In this document: positions 1 through 10,750 of the stretch, one piece after another | Position numbering within the stretch: position 1 is the first letter of the stretch | Layout: every line of letters begins with the position of its first letter | Source: Porphyra umbilicalis | Lineage: Eukaryota > Rhodophyta > Bangiophyceae > Bangiales > Bangiaceae | DNA length: 64,000 nucleotides | Assembly (NCBI GenBank): GCA_002049455.2 | Contig: KV918901.1 | Span: forward strand, 1-64,000 | Direction of reading: 5' to 3' | Translations under genes and position numbers: made by a program | Notes under the pieces: model-generated | Databases searched by the model: none | What the model saw: only the letters and a program-made list of their open reading frames with translations | What the model was told of the DNA's origin: nothing

Positions 1-1480
1 AAATCCATCACCGACGCGATATTCGGTCGAAAGGCTACACATGACGGACCGGAAGGATTGGTCGCAGACCTGGTCTGCCATCTCGATCAACAACTAAGCC
101 ACACACTCGCGGGGTGCGGATTTGGGGAAACTCTCCCCCAGCGGGCTGACTCCACTTCCTGCACCCTAACAAAACGAGGCTGTTCCAGTCACGCTTTTGG
201 CTCCCCGTGCGTCATGGTTCACTGGCTCGTCAGCCGCTCGATTGAGAGCGATTGGGTTCTGGGAACGCACTGCACAGTGCGGCCGGGCAGTTGGTCGCCT
301 GCAACAACGGATTTCGCGACCGTCTTTGGGGGTCGGTCGATACCAGTAGCCCCTCTACTGGCAACGAATCATTGATGGCTTCCACGCTGATTTGAACTGT
401 TGGTCGCTCAACACTTGTGGTCGCGAGAGTGTAGCCGAACGCCTAGTGAGATTGCACTTGCATCGTACAGAGCGGCCAGCACCAGGCGACAAGAGGCCGA
501 CCAAGAGTCGTCGACGACGACGTTGCCCTGGCGAAAGGATGGCGACAAGCTTCAGGCCTACCCATCATGGACTCGAGCTCAACACGTCCGGCCAATCTCG
601 CATCCCCTTCCCTCGCATTCGCCAACCGCTGGGGCCCTCCCGTCGCCATCTCAATGACCTTCTTCAGATTCCCTCTTGTCATTCCCACTACGGCCAGCAT
701 TCGACTCTATCCAGTTCTATTTCGTGTGGAGGTGGGGTACGACTTGATCCGTCGAGTACAACGAACCCATTGAAATAGCTCACAAATCGAACAGAGACTA
801 CCGGCCTGTGCACTTCCAGTGACTCCTGGAGAGGTCAAGTGCGAGAACTTAGCTTCTGGACCATGACGGCTGCACTGTTCATCGCCCACGACATCCACTT
901 GCCCCCTCCCTCGTCGTCATCCTCCTCGGCCAGGAGCCATCTGATGGGTGGTCTGCGCATCATGACCGAGCACCAGCAAGCGGCGCACCGCGTAGATGTT
1001 GAACTATCCATAGGTCGTATGGTAGCGAAGAGAGTTGAGGCAGCTCGAACAACCTCTTTCTCAGTGCTTCAAGCACACACTCCGTTCTTGCGTGAGTGCC
1101 GTGGTGCTGCCGTCGCTGTCACTAAATCCCCGGTGGTCATTGTCGCGAAGCTTTCGTCAAATAATGACAGGATAGCCGTTGCCCGCGCCGGGCTTTGCGT
1201 GGGAGCGTCGGCTCTGCACGATTGACCAAATGGTGGATAGACGGCACGCGACAGGCTGCGATGGGAGAGAGGGGCGGCTGCGGAAGGGGAAAGGGCTTGG
1301 GTGATGACTGGGAACGCTCGAGTTCATACTTCTTTCTTTTCCCGACCGTCACGGTAAAATGCTGTCTTCTTTGCGTTCGTGCGACCTTTTCAATTTTGAT
1401 GTCAGTCTACGCTGCTGGGCTTTTCTGGTCTTTCTTTGGGGCCCCCCACTGCACGGTCAGTTCCCGTCTTGGCGCCTCTG
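1..1480. other. no gene recognised
   Basis: I see no reading frame with a recognisable domain or natural protein character on either strand. Base composition is moderate compared with the GC island that follows. The last 150 bases (about 1320-1450) are pyrimidine-rich and mark the edge of the island. Confidence 0.5.
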
Positions 1481-1961
1481 GCCAGACTATGGTTTTCAAA
1501 CAGCACCGCTCGTTGACGCCCCTTGTCCCCACCAGCGGCCCACACGGCCGTGGCCGGCGGATGGCGGCGCGGCCACGCCCAGAGAGCGCCTGTGGGGTGT
1601 CGGCAGAGCGGCTCGGCGGGATGATCCATCCTCGACCGCGGGCACGATGCCGCCCGCCGGCGCGGCGAGCGTCTGCCCGCCGCCGCCCTCATGGCGGCGC
1701 CGGCAATGATTGCTGGTGCCGCCCCCACCGCCGCCCCGGGGGTGCCCGCCGGGCCCGCACCGCGCCCCGCCCGCCCCGCGGCGGCGCCCCCGCCGCCGCC
1801 TCTCACCGTTTTGGTCGCCGGGGCCGGCCCGCCGCGGCGGGCGCCTGGCCCCCGCGTCTGGCGGCGATCGCGAGGGAGGGGGGGGGGGGGGGGGGGGGGT
1901 GGGGTGGGGGGGCGCGGGGTGGCGCCCCCGCCCCCCACACCCCCAGGTACGGTCCTCTCGA

Positions 1962-2012
<51 letters not shown>

Positions 2013-3395
2013 GTGGCCACCGCTGCCGCGCCCGCCGCCGCCGCGCCCGCCGCGGCGCCGCCCTCGAGTGCGGGACGGCGGCGGCCGGCGGCGGCGCCCG
2101 ACCGCACGTGTCTCGCGACCGAGGGTGACGGTCCTCGCGTCGGCGGCGGCCGCCCGCCGCCCGCCCGCACGGTCGGCGTCGGGCGGCCGGGCGGCCGACG
2201 CGGGCGGGCGGGGGGGCACACGCGCGCGCGCGCACGCGTGCGCGCGCGTGCAATTGGGGGTGGTGCCGGCGCGGTAGTGTCTCGCGAGCGCGGCCCCCCC
2301 CCCCCCCCCCCCCCCCCTCCACCGCCCCCCGGACCACGGGCCGGCGGTCGGCGGCCTTTTTTTGCGGGCGCCCGGTCCGCGCGTCGACACCCGCCGCCGC
2401 CCGCCCGTCGGCCCGTCGGTGCCCGCCACGGCGGCGGCGGCGGCGGCGGCGGGCGGGTGCGCCGCCGCCGCCGCGGCGGGTCACCCGCCGCACCGTGCGG
2501 CGGGGCGTTGCGCACGGGAAGGGGGGGAGGGGGGGGGGGAGGGGGGGGGGGGAAGGGGGTGAGCGCGCCCGCATCCGCCACCACACGCTGGCGGCGGCGT
2601 CGACGCGGCGGCGGCGGCGGCGGCGTGGCAGCCGGCGGAGGGGGCACGTCGGCGGCGCCACGCGGAATGGCGGGCGGCGCGGCTGGACGGGGAGGGGGGG
2701 GACGGGGGACGCGTGCGGCGGGCCCTGCCGCCGCCGCCGCCGCCGCCGCTGCGTCGGCGGCGCACTCTGGCCGCGCGGCGTTTTGCGGCGGCGGCAGCGG
2801 GGCGGCGGCGCGCCGGCCGCCGCGCGGCATGCGGCACGGCGGCGGCAGTGCGGCCACGGGGGGCCTCCCCGGTGCTCCCCTCCTTTGCGTTGGTGTGCTT
2901 TGCTGACGCGGGGGCCGGGGCGGGGGTGGGCACCCCTGCCGGTGCACCGCCGCCGGCGCGTCGCCGCGTCGGGTGCGCCGCTCGGGGCGGGGCCGGGGGG
3001 TGGGGGGGCGGGGGGGGCGGCCGGGCGGGCGGGGTCGAGTCGCCACACGCGCGCGCCTCCCCCCCTTTCCCCCCCCCCCCGCCGCCGCCGCACCCGCGTC
3101 GGCACCGCCGCCGCCCAGCGCCGGTCGGCGCGTCGCCGGCGCGTCGCGCCGTTGCCCCGCGGCGGCGGCGGCGGCGGCGGCGGGGCCGGTCGACCCCCCC
3201 CCGCCCGCGTTTGCGTCTGCCGCCGCGTGCGCGCCCCGTGGGTGGCGTCCGCGTCGGCGGGTCGACTCACCCTCGGCGGGGCGGTCGCCCGCGCCCGACG
3301 GCCGCCGCCGCCGTTACTGGCCGCCGCCCGAGGAGGCGCCGCCCCCCGACCGCCGCGGGTGGTTGGCGGTCCTTGGGGCGCCCGCGTGGCCGCCG

Positions 3396-3426
<31 letters not shown>

Positions 3427-5310
3427 CGCCGCCGCGGCCGCGCGCGCCGTCGCGTCTGCCGTTACGGCGGGCGCCATTGCCGCCGCCGCCGCCGCTGCCC
3501 CCGTTGCGGCACCCGACCCGCCCCGGCGCGCGACCGCGCGCCCGTTGCCCCCGCCTCGGCGCCGCCCCTCGCCCCGCGCGCCACGCCCCCGCCGCCGCGG
3601 CGGCGGCTGCCGTGGCGGCGGCTGCCGCGGGGCGGGCGGGGCCGCCCCCCCTCGGCGCGCGTCGCAGCCGCGCCTGCGACGCGAGGCCAATCCGACGCGG
3701 CGGGGGCGGGGTCCGCTGCGCGCCCGCCCCTGGTGGGCGGGCGGCCGCCTTGGCAGCGGCGCGGGGGTGCGACAGGGGCGACTGCCCGTGGCGGGGCGGG
3801 CCGGCGGCCGGGGCGCGTCGGCAGGCGACGGCGAGGCGGCAGCGCGTTTGGGGCGTGGCTGCCACGGGTCGGGGGGGCTGGGGGGGAAGGGAGTGGGGTG
3901 ACACGCCCGCGTGTGACAGCCCCCGCTGTCGGGTCGTGGCGGGGCGGAGGGCGCCTGCTGCCGCCACTGCCGGCACCAGCTCGGCTGCCGCGCCGCCCGC
4001 CGGCCGCGCGTTGACCGCCCGACCGCCCCGCCGTGTCATTGGCTTGCCCCGGCGTGCCAACGGGGATGGGCGTCGACCGGCGCTCCGCGGGGCGGTGCCG
4101 CCGCGGTTATCTCCCCCCGCCCCGCGCGCCCGCCGGTGGTGGGCGCGTCGGTGGAGACGCGCGCGCGCCGGCGCGGGGTTGGTCCCACCGACGCGTCTCG
4201 GCGGACTGGCGGTGGGCGGCCGCGGGGGGCGGGGGGGGATGGCCCGCGGGGGCGGGGGGGGGATGGCCCGCGGGGACGGGGGGAAGGGCCACCGCGGCTG
4301 CCGTCGGTGCCACCACTCACCGGCGACCGGTGAGTGGCTGCTGCGCCGGCGGCCCGACGGGGTCACGGGGGTGGCTGCGGAGCTTCCTTCCACTTGGTCG
4401 TGGCTGACCCCCGCCGCCCTGGTCCGTTTTTTTTTCTTCCCCTCCGTGGCTTGTGTCTTTTTCTTGTTGCCCGCGTGGCGGACACCGTCGCCGTCAACGT
4501 CGGGTCCCCGGTGGTGGTCCCCACCGGTGGCGCCATTGGCTGTCCGTGCTGCCTCGTCAGGCTCGACGCGCACGCGAGACACCCCCCGCCGTGGTGACCG
4601 CGTTTGGCGCGGCTCGGCCTCTGGCTCTCCCCACCCAGGCGCTGGTGTGTGGAGCGACGAGGACGCACCGTGCTTGGCCGCAGGGGCGCACCCCACTTGG
4701 CCGCCAACACCCGCAGCCAGCGGGGGAGCTCCCTTGCGAGCGCCAGCGGCGGCGACGGGTGATGGCCGCCCCCGAGTTGTGCCCCGCCTCGGCTGCAGAC
4801 TGCCGCCGCGCGGCGAGGCGGCGGCAGCCGAGGCGGCGGCAGTCGCGGCGGGCCCGCCTCGCCACGTGCGAGTCTGCAGCGGGAGGGGCGACGCGCGCGG
4901 TGCCCGCGCGCCACCTGAGGTTCAAGAAGGCACGCAGACGTGGGGCCGCCCGTGCATCCGAACAACAGGTGGTGGTGGGGGGGATGGCGGCTCCCCACAC
5001 GCTGCGCTCTTTGACCGCACCCGTGCGGCGCGTGTGGCACGCCCCATCGTGTCTTCCGCTAACAACCGCTCGGGCGATCTCCCGCGCGGTGACTGCTCTT
5101 CAAAGTGGCGGTGCGCCGTTCGGCGCTCACCCAACCAGCCCGGCACACGGCGGTGTCGGGGCGCACGCTGTAGGGCGGCGATCCGTGGGAAATCCGGTCG
5201 CCACCCGCCCCCCATCTTGCGGGAGTGGCGCGGCCCGCGCCTCGTCGGCAAGGGGGTCATCCCAGTTTGGGACGCGCGGTGCCCTCCTCCTCCCGTCTCC
5301 CGCCGACCCT
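1481..5310. repeat. GC-rich low-complexity island
   Basis: This stretch is dominated by GGC/CCG trinucleotide runs (for example about 1960-2010), pure G or C runs (C24 at 2294-2317) and a CG-alternating palindrome near 2216-2251. Almost every frame stays open for hundreds of codons because stop codons are rare at this base composition, so open frames here are not evidence of genes. A short T-rich pyrimidine tract sits at 4428-4466 and a perfect 11-bp hairpin at 4313-4337. A coding gene could be hidden here, but no domain, convincing start or splice structure stands out. Confidence 0.6.
4313..4337. repeat. perfect short hairpin
   Basis: The arms CCACTCACCGG (4313-4323) and CCGGTGAGTGG (4327-4337) are exact reverse complements around a CGA loop. 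Each strand therefore carries a GGTGAGT splice-donor-like word. No function is assigned. Confidence 0.6.
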
Positions 5311-7061
5311 GAAAGGGCGTGTGTTGCACCTGTGGCCGCCCGCGCCGCTGCCACGATGGCGGACCGATGGCGGCGCGGTACGACATGGCCGGCCGCCTGC
5401 TGCAGCAGCGCTGCGGGCGGCTCAGCACTCACCGCGGGGGTCACTTGTCAAAGGCGCGATCTCTGGACCCGTCGCGTGTGGGCAGACATCGTTGCGCACC
5501 GCCGCCAATACCTGGCCTCGACCCGTCAGTGGCAACAAGGGGAGGAGGCGTCGGGTCTCCCCTGAAGCTGCAGCGCGCGAGCGGGCGCGACACCAAGCCA
5601 AAAGGAACGAGGAACAGGTTGTTCAAAGCTGGACAGAACTCGTTTTAGACTCGACCTTACGCAGTAATTTTCGATGAACGGCTTCTGGTTGTGGAACATT
5701 GGCGTGTACAGTGCATGAAGAAGAAGAGGAGAACGAAGAACGGGTGTGTGCGAATACATATCAGTCCATCGGACTGTCCGTCAGGTGCGTGAGAATATTC
5801 TATTTTCTCATTCTATTGCTGTATTTCCAACTTGGGTTGATGCAATGTCATTTAACTCAGGACCGGTGTCAACGTCCCATTGGTCTCTTCGCAGTATCCG
5901 GCTGAGTTGATGGTTGTGGTACTGAGGACTGCCTCTTTTGAAATTACACTCATCCTCATCGGCAAATATATTTGGGTGCTAATAATTTACTTTACTTTCA
6001 CGGTATTCGACACCGATTCAGAAACTGAAAAATCGCCCGTAGCACTTGCTGTTCATGTGGTTGTGCCAGACGAGACCGTTCGCCATAGCTGGCGCACTGC
6101 CGGTCGTGGCTGCTGTCACCGGTGACGGGGTGATCACCCCGCGCCCGCCTGCAGCCTCGGCGATCAGCTCGTCCCGCCCTCGACCCGTATCGGGTGCCTC
6201 GGAGCCTCGGTGCTCGCCGGTGCAGGTATTCCGCGGACGCTGACCCGGCTGGGGGCAGCGGCTGCCACGCCCCCCCCCTCCCAGGAATGTCTGGTGGCGC
6301 CTCCTTGTTTTCTGAGTTGACTGGCCCCGCCGCAGCGCTGCGGGCGGCCAGCGATCTGAGGCGTTGTCCCCAGACGCGCGCCGAGACGGCCCGCACCGGC
6401 GCGCGGCCAACGGGTCGGCGGGGCCGGCCGGAGGCACCACCACCACACGGTCGGTGCAAACGTCAACCCTTCGACCTCCCGCAGCGAGCCGGTGCTGCGG
6501 TGCACACGAGGCACACAAGGCGGGTGTGCTGTCACCGTAGCAAGGCCCGCCAGAGCCTCTCTACGTAGGAGGTGGTCCGTTTTTGGGGGACGGATAGAGA
6601 GGGTCTCCTCCACTGCCTGCGCAGCTGTTGAAAACGCACCGTGGGATAAGGAGAACTCAACTACGAGATGAAAAACAGGCAACCCCGGGCGGGCCTCCAA
6701 CGCAGCGTGGCGAGACACCCGGCTCTTGTTCTTTTGTGTTCGCGAGCCATACGCGCTACCTTTGCTGTGTCGCAGGGCGCTCCGCTACCTGAGGTGGTAG
6801 CTTGTCCCCTCTGAGTGCGGCTGGTCAGCCAAAGAGCGGCCGCGGGAAATTGGGCACGTCGACCATTCGGGAACGGAGCGGTCAGCAGCAGCCGCGCCGG
6901 CGTCGCTGGGCCGGCCGGCCCGTTCTTTCTGGAGCCTGCAGCGTGCGTTGCTGCTGATTTCCAGAGCCTGTGGCCCTCGTGCATGCACAGCGCCCTTCGC
7001 GCGGCAGGCGACTGCGGATAGTGACCCCGGGACCCACCGCTGGTGAGGCCCGCCGCGCCTC
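5311..7061. other. no gene recognised
   Basis: This intergenic region lies before P450-1. About 5640-6080 is distinctly AT-richer than anything near it. Two touching perfect palindromes lie at 6115-6126 and 6126-6141 (the second is CGGGGTGATCACCCCG). No reading frame looks natural. Confidence 0.5.
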
Positions 7062-7068
7062 TATAAAA
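7062..7068 (+). promoter_or_regulatory. TATA box of P450-1
   Basis: The sequence TATAAAA lies 166 bp upstream of the ATG at 7234. The Hint gene has a TATA element at nearly the same distance (about 175 bp), which supports this as the core promoter and implies a 5' leader of roughly 130-140 nt. Confidence 0.6.
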
Positions 7069-7233
7069 TGGTGCTGCGCGCGGCCATGCGAGCTCGATCT
7101 ACCACACACCCATGGCGACCGGTCCTCCTGGCCAACTCGCGCTCCAGCCTCCGTCCTCCTCCCTCCCACGTCCTGCGTCAGTGCAGTTGCCTCTGATCCT
7201 CATTATCCTTCGTGCCTGCCCTTGTCAGCAGCC

Positions 7234-9206
7234 ATGGCCGCCGTTTGTAGCGCGTTTGTCGGTACCTCGGCGCCTCGCCTCCTCCGCCATCGTCCCGCCG
7301 GCCGTCTGCCATCCGTGACCCGCGGCCGATGCCCGGCCACTCTCGTCGCCCCGGTCGCCCTGTGGGGCGCCGGCTCTGCCGGTCGCCCACGGGCCGGCGT
7401 GACGGCGGTGCTCGGCGCCCTCGCCGAGACGCTCGCTCGCCTGGCAGCGGCGGTCGGCTTGCCCGTGGGCCCCACACCCCTGCGCGCCGCTTCGAACACG
7501 ACGGCGGGGGCTGTTGCGCCACCGCCGCAGCGGGGCGGCGCTGGCGGTACCGGCATTGCCGTGCCCACGCCGCGCCGCAGACGCGCCGGCCCTGCGCTGG
7601 ACTACGGGCCGACCGACGAGGTAGGCCCCCCCCCCCCCCCCCGCCAACTATTGGCGTGCTCCACCTGCTGTGGCTGGCCGTCTTCCATACGCCCGGCGTG
7701 TGGCAGATGCCCCTCAAAGTCATGGCGACTGCCGCCAAGGCGCTCGGCGGCGTCGACGTCTTTACCATCACCCTCCTGCGCAAGCCCGTCCTGACGACGG
7801 TTGTCTCCCACCGTGCGGTGGCGCAGGCTTTGAACCGACCCGAGACAACTCTGTCGGTAGAGGCCGTGCACTCGACCGCTCGCCGCGCGTTGGAGCCACC
7901 GCCCCCGCGCCGTACCGCGACCGAGGCCGCTGAAGATGACCGTGTCGAGGCGGAGGTCGTGCCGACGCTGCTCCGCCACATGCGTGCGGCGCTAACACGC
8001 ACGTGGTGGACGTGTACGGACGGGATCAGCGCTCGACTGGACCGTGTCATCGCGGCCGAGTTGGAGCAGGTGGTGGCGGCGCCCCCCCCCGGCGCTGCGG
8101 CCGATGGCGTGGCGAGTGCCGGCACGACGGTCGAGCTCTTTGACGCATTTTCCAAAGTTGTCCTCTATGCTGGCGCGTCTGCCTTTTTGGGCGACGAATT
8201 TGTCGCCACCCACGGGGATGGCGTCTGGCGGGGCCTCCGCGACTGGCAGCGCTCCGCGTGGACGTTACCGTGGGTGCTCTTCCCCCGCACCGCCAGGCGG
8301 CTGCGCCCTGCGTTGTTGGACGCCCACACCCGCGCGTTTGGGCCCATCTTTGCCAAAGTGTCCCGCGTCATGGCCGGCGCCGAGGTGGCGGAGCGGGGGA
8401 CGTACCTCGCCGACATGATGGATGCCCTCGACGCGGCGGGCCTCCGCGCTACCGTCCGTCCCGTGCACATTGCGACGCAGGTGTTTGGGGTGCTCACGGC
8501 GCTCCACGTCAACACGTACGCCACTGGCTCGTGGGCGGTCGCGCACGCGGCGACGGACCCGGACGTCGCCGCGGCGGTCACCGCCGAAGCCGACGCGCTT
8601 GCTGCCGGCCGTCCGCCGCCAGTACGCTCGCCTGGGCACTCCCCGACACACATGCCCGTCCTCGAGGCGGTGTGGGCCGAGTCGATGCGCATCTACCAGA
8701 TTGCCCCCTCCATACGTCTATCGACCGCGCCGTGGCACGTGGCGTCGTCGCCGCTGGGAGCGGACGCGGGCAATGATACAACAGGCGTCGGGTGGACGGT
8801 GCCCGGCGACCACCGCCTCGTCGCCCTGTGCATCCAAGACATCAACCAGGGGCGTGACTACTACGGCGACAGCAGTGAACGCCTGGACGTGAGACGCTTT
8901 ATACCCCCCGCCTCTGTGCGCAGCTGGCAGATGGCAGAGCGGGATCGGCGGCTGTTTAGCTTTGCGTGGGGCCCTCACGCGTGCATCGGGCGCCGGGTGG
9001 CCGAGGTGCTCCTGCAGCGACTGTGGCTTGGCCTCTACTCGCGTTACACCGTGGAGCTGGTCGGTGGCCGCGACGGGCAGGTGCCGAGCGGGGGGGTCAC
9101 TCTGCCCCCTGCAGACTTTGTGCAGGCCGCCGCGACGGCCGTGCCGACGCGCCCCGTGTGGGTGCGGCTGACGCGCCGTGGGGGGGCGCCGGCCGCGGCA
9201 CAGTGA
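7234..9206 (+). CDS. cytochrome P450 (P450-1), one frame switch in a C run
   Basis: This is a heme-thiolate cytochrome P450 of about 657 residues. The heme-binding signature FAWGPHACIG (Cys codon 8982-8984, about residue 583), the K-helix ExxR as ESMR (about residue 482) and a PERF-like RRFIPP segment are all visible. The 60-80 residue Ala/Arg-rich N-terminus looks like a plastid transit peptide. I chose ATG 7234 for its context (CAGCCATGG) and the TATA box upstream. The N-terminal frame and the catalytic frame differ: the switch falls in a run of 17 C at 7626-7642, where one more or two fewer C would join them. The paralogue at 18210-20192 has the same proline tract at this point followed by the same S/T-I-G-x-L motif, so the two parts belong together. 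The I-helix reads ALHVNTYATGSW and lacks the usual acid-Thr pair. The substrate cannot be told. Confidence 0.85.
7626..7642. repeat. C17 run at the frame switch of P450-1
   Basis: An uninterrupted run of 17 C encodes part of a poly-proline linker. Its length decides whether the transit-peptide frame and the P450 frame are joined. Confidence 0.8.
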
Positions 9207-9446
9207 CGACAGCAGGGTGCCGCTGGTGGTGACGGGGCGTCGCGTAGTTCGCACCGTGGCAGTCTACAATAGTGACCCGTAGTTGGTGAATGGGACGAAC
9301 ATGCTCTCAACGTGGTCTTCATGTATGCATACCTACTGTACTTCTGCATTTGACGGGTAGTAGCAAACGTGCTTACGAGTGATCCAACCGACATGATCGT
9401 TGACCCAAGTGATCAAAAACTACACGAGGGTGCACCTCATCAAGCA

Positions 9447-9548
9447 GCGTCTTTGGCCGAGCGGTTAAGGCGCCAGACTCGAATCGGCTTGACGTCAAGA
9501 AGAATCTGGTATCGTTTCGATGCGCAGGTTCGAATCCTGCAGGACGCG
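9447..9548 (+). tRNA. tRNA-Ser(CGA) with a 20-nt intron
   Basis: The acceptor stem GCGTCTT (9447-9453) pairs with AGGACGC (9541-9547), leaving discriminator G at 9548, as in eukaryotic tRNA-Ser. The D arm is GCC...GGC. The anticodon stem CCAGA (9473-9477) pairs with TCTGG (9505-9509) around loop CT-CGA-A...A, with anticodon CGA at 9480-9482. A 20-nt intron (9484-9503) interrupts at the canonical 37/38 position. The long variable arm ATCG-TTT-CGAT marks a type II tRNA. The T arm is GCAGG-TTCGAAT-CCTGC. Internal A and B boxes are present (B box GGTTCGAATCC, 9527-9537), and a pol III terminator of five T follows at 9552-9556. It decodes UCG. Confidence 0.93.
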
Positions 9549-9551
9549 AAA

Positions 9552-9556
9552 TTTTT
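9552..9556 (+). terminator. pol III terminator of tRNA-Ser
   Basis: A run of five T begins four bases after the discriminator base of the tRNA. Confidence 0.75.
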
Positions 9557-9710
9557 GATGATAGTCAGCTGGTGCCTGTACTCAATTTCTTGCAGACATT
9601 TCGATGAAATGCTTTCAAATTCGACGCTCCAGCCTTCGTGTTGGATTCCTTGTCTGCCCGCACCGCACGCACCCACGCTTCCACGGTGCGCACGTGCCAC
9701 CCCACCCCCC

Positions 9711-10647
9711 TTAGACGCTCCCCGTCCCCCCCACCCTCGCCACCGCCGCCTTGGCGCGCGCCTTGCGCGCGGCCACCGCACAGTACGGCCCAATCAGCCC
9801 CGTCAGCAGCACTAGATCGCTGTACAAGGCCGCCGCCTGCGGCGGCCCCGTCGGCTGAATGGCCCCCACCTGCACCACCATAAAGTTGAGGTGCATGAGC
9901 ACATAGTTGGCGGCGGACGCCGCCAGGAAGGGCGCCACCAGCGCCGACCGCCGCGACGCGGCCATCCCCATCACCCCCGTTGCAGCCATCGACAGCCCCG
10001 TCACCAGCGACACGAGCGGAAAGACGCCGTGGGGCGGCGCGACAAACAGCCCCGCCGCCATTCGCCCCGCGCCCGCACCTGCGCCCAACAGGAGCCCCCT
10101 CGCGGCCGCCGGCGACACCCCCCCGAGCACCATGTTGACGTTCCAAGACACCCCCCGCCCTGCCGCCCGCACCCCATGCGCGTCCGACGCCTTGCCGGCG
10201 GGCGCCTGGTGGTCGAGCAGCCGCATCCCAAACGTAAACTATCCGCCCTGCAGCGCCAAACACAGCGCCGCCGACGTCAGGATGCCCATGGCGATAAAGG
10301 CGCGGCTCGCGCCGACCGACCCAAACGGCATCATCGACGCGTCGAGGAAGCGCGCGCGGTACGCCAGCAGGCCACCGTCACGCCGCCGTGGTGGAGGTTG
10401 ACAAAGGTCCCGCCGACGCCGACAAGCACCCCCGTCAGACCAAACACGCACTCAAAGAGCGCGCCGAGGAAGGCCAGGAAGGGGGGGGGGGTGCTCGCCG
10501 CCCGCACGGCGGGGAAGAGGTCACCCGCGGGGCCGGCCAGCACGAACCGCACGGTGCCTTTTGTCAGGACGGGTGTAGACCACAGCGCCAGCTGGGCGGC
10601 CGCTTCTTGGCGCTTGGCCTGGTGGCCCGCGTCGCCGGTCGAGATGG
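9711..10647 (-). pseudogene. multi-pass membrane protein, in-frame stop and frame switch
   Basis: I do not recognise the family. Reading leftwards, a splice-acceptor-like CCCCCCGCAG ends at 10648. The frame that follows has an amphipathic helix and then hydrophobic segments (for example LGALFECVFGLTGVLVGVGG). A frame switch occurs near 10390-10410. The new frame runs to TAG at 10241-10239 and continues in the same frame past it, through an ATG at 10226 and four more hydrophobic segments, to the stop at 9711. The TAG sits where a CAG (Gln) codon would read through smoothly. About 310 residues and six or more membrane segments can be pieced together. Any upstream exons would lie in the GC-rich island beyond 10660. 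Two lesions suggest a pseudogene, but sequence errors could also explain them. If only 9711-10226 is translated, it gives a 171-residue four-helix membrane protein. Confidence 0.5.
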
Positions 10648-10659
10648 CTGCGGGGGGAT

Positions 10660-10719
10660 GGCGCCGCGGCAGTCACGCCCGTGGGGGTGGACGCCAGACG
10701 GCCCCGTGCCTGCCGCCGC

Positions 10720-10750
<31 letters not shown>

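Noticed and set aside
1481..5310. Very long open frames (up to 760 codons) on both strands
   Set aside because: They overlap each other in several frames, encode Arg/Pro/Gly/Ala low complexity and result from a lack of stop codons at extreme GC.
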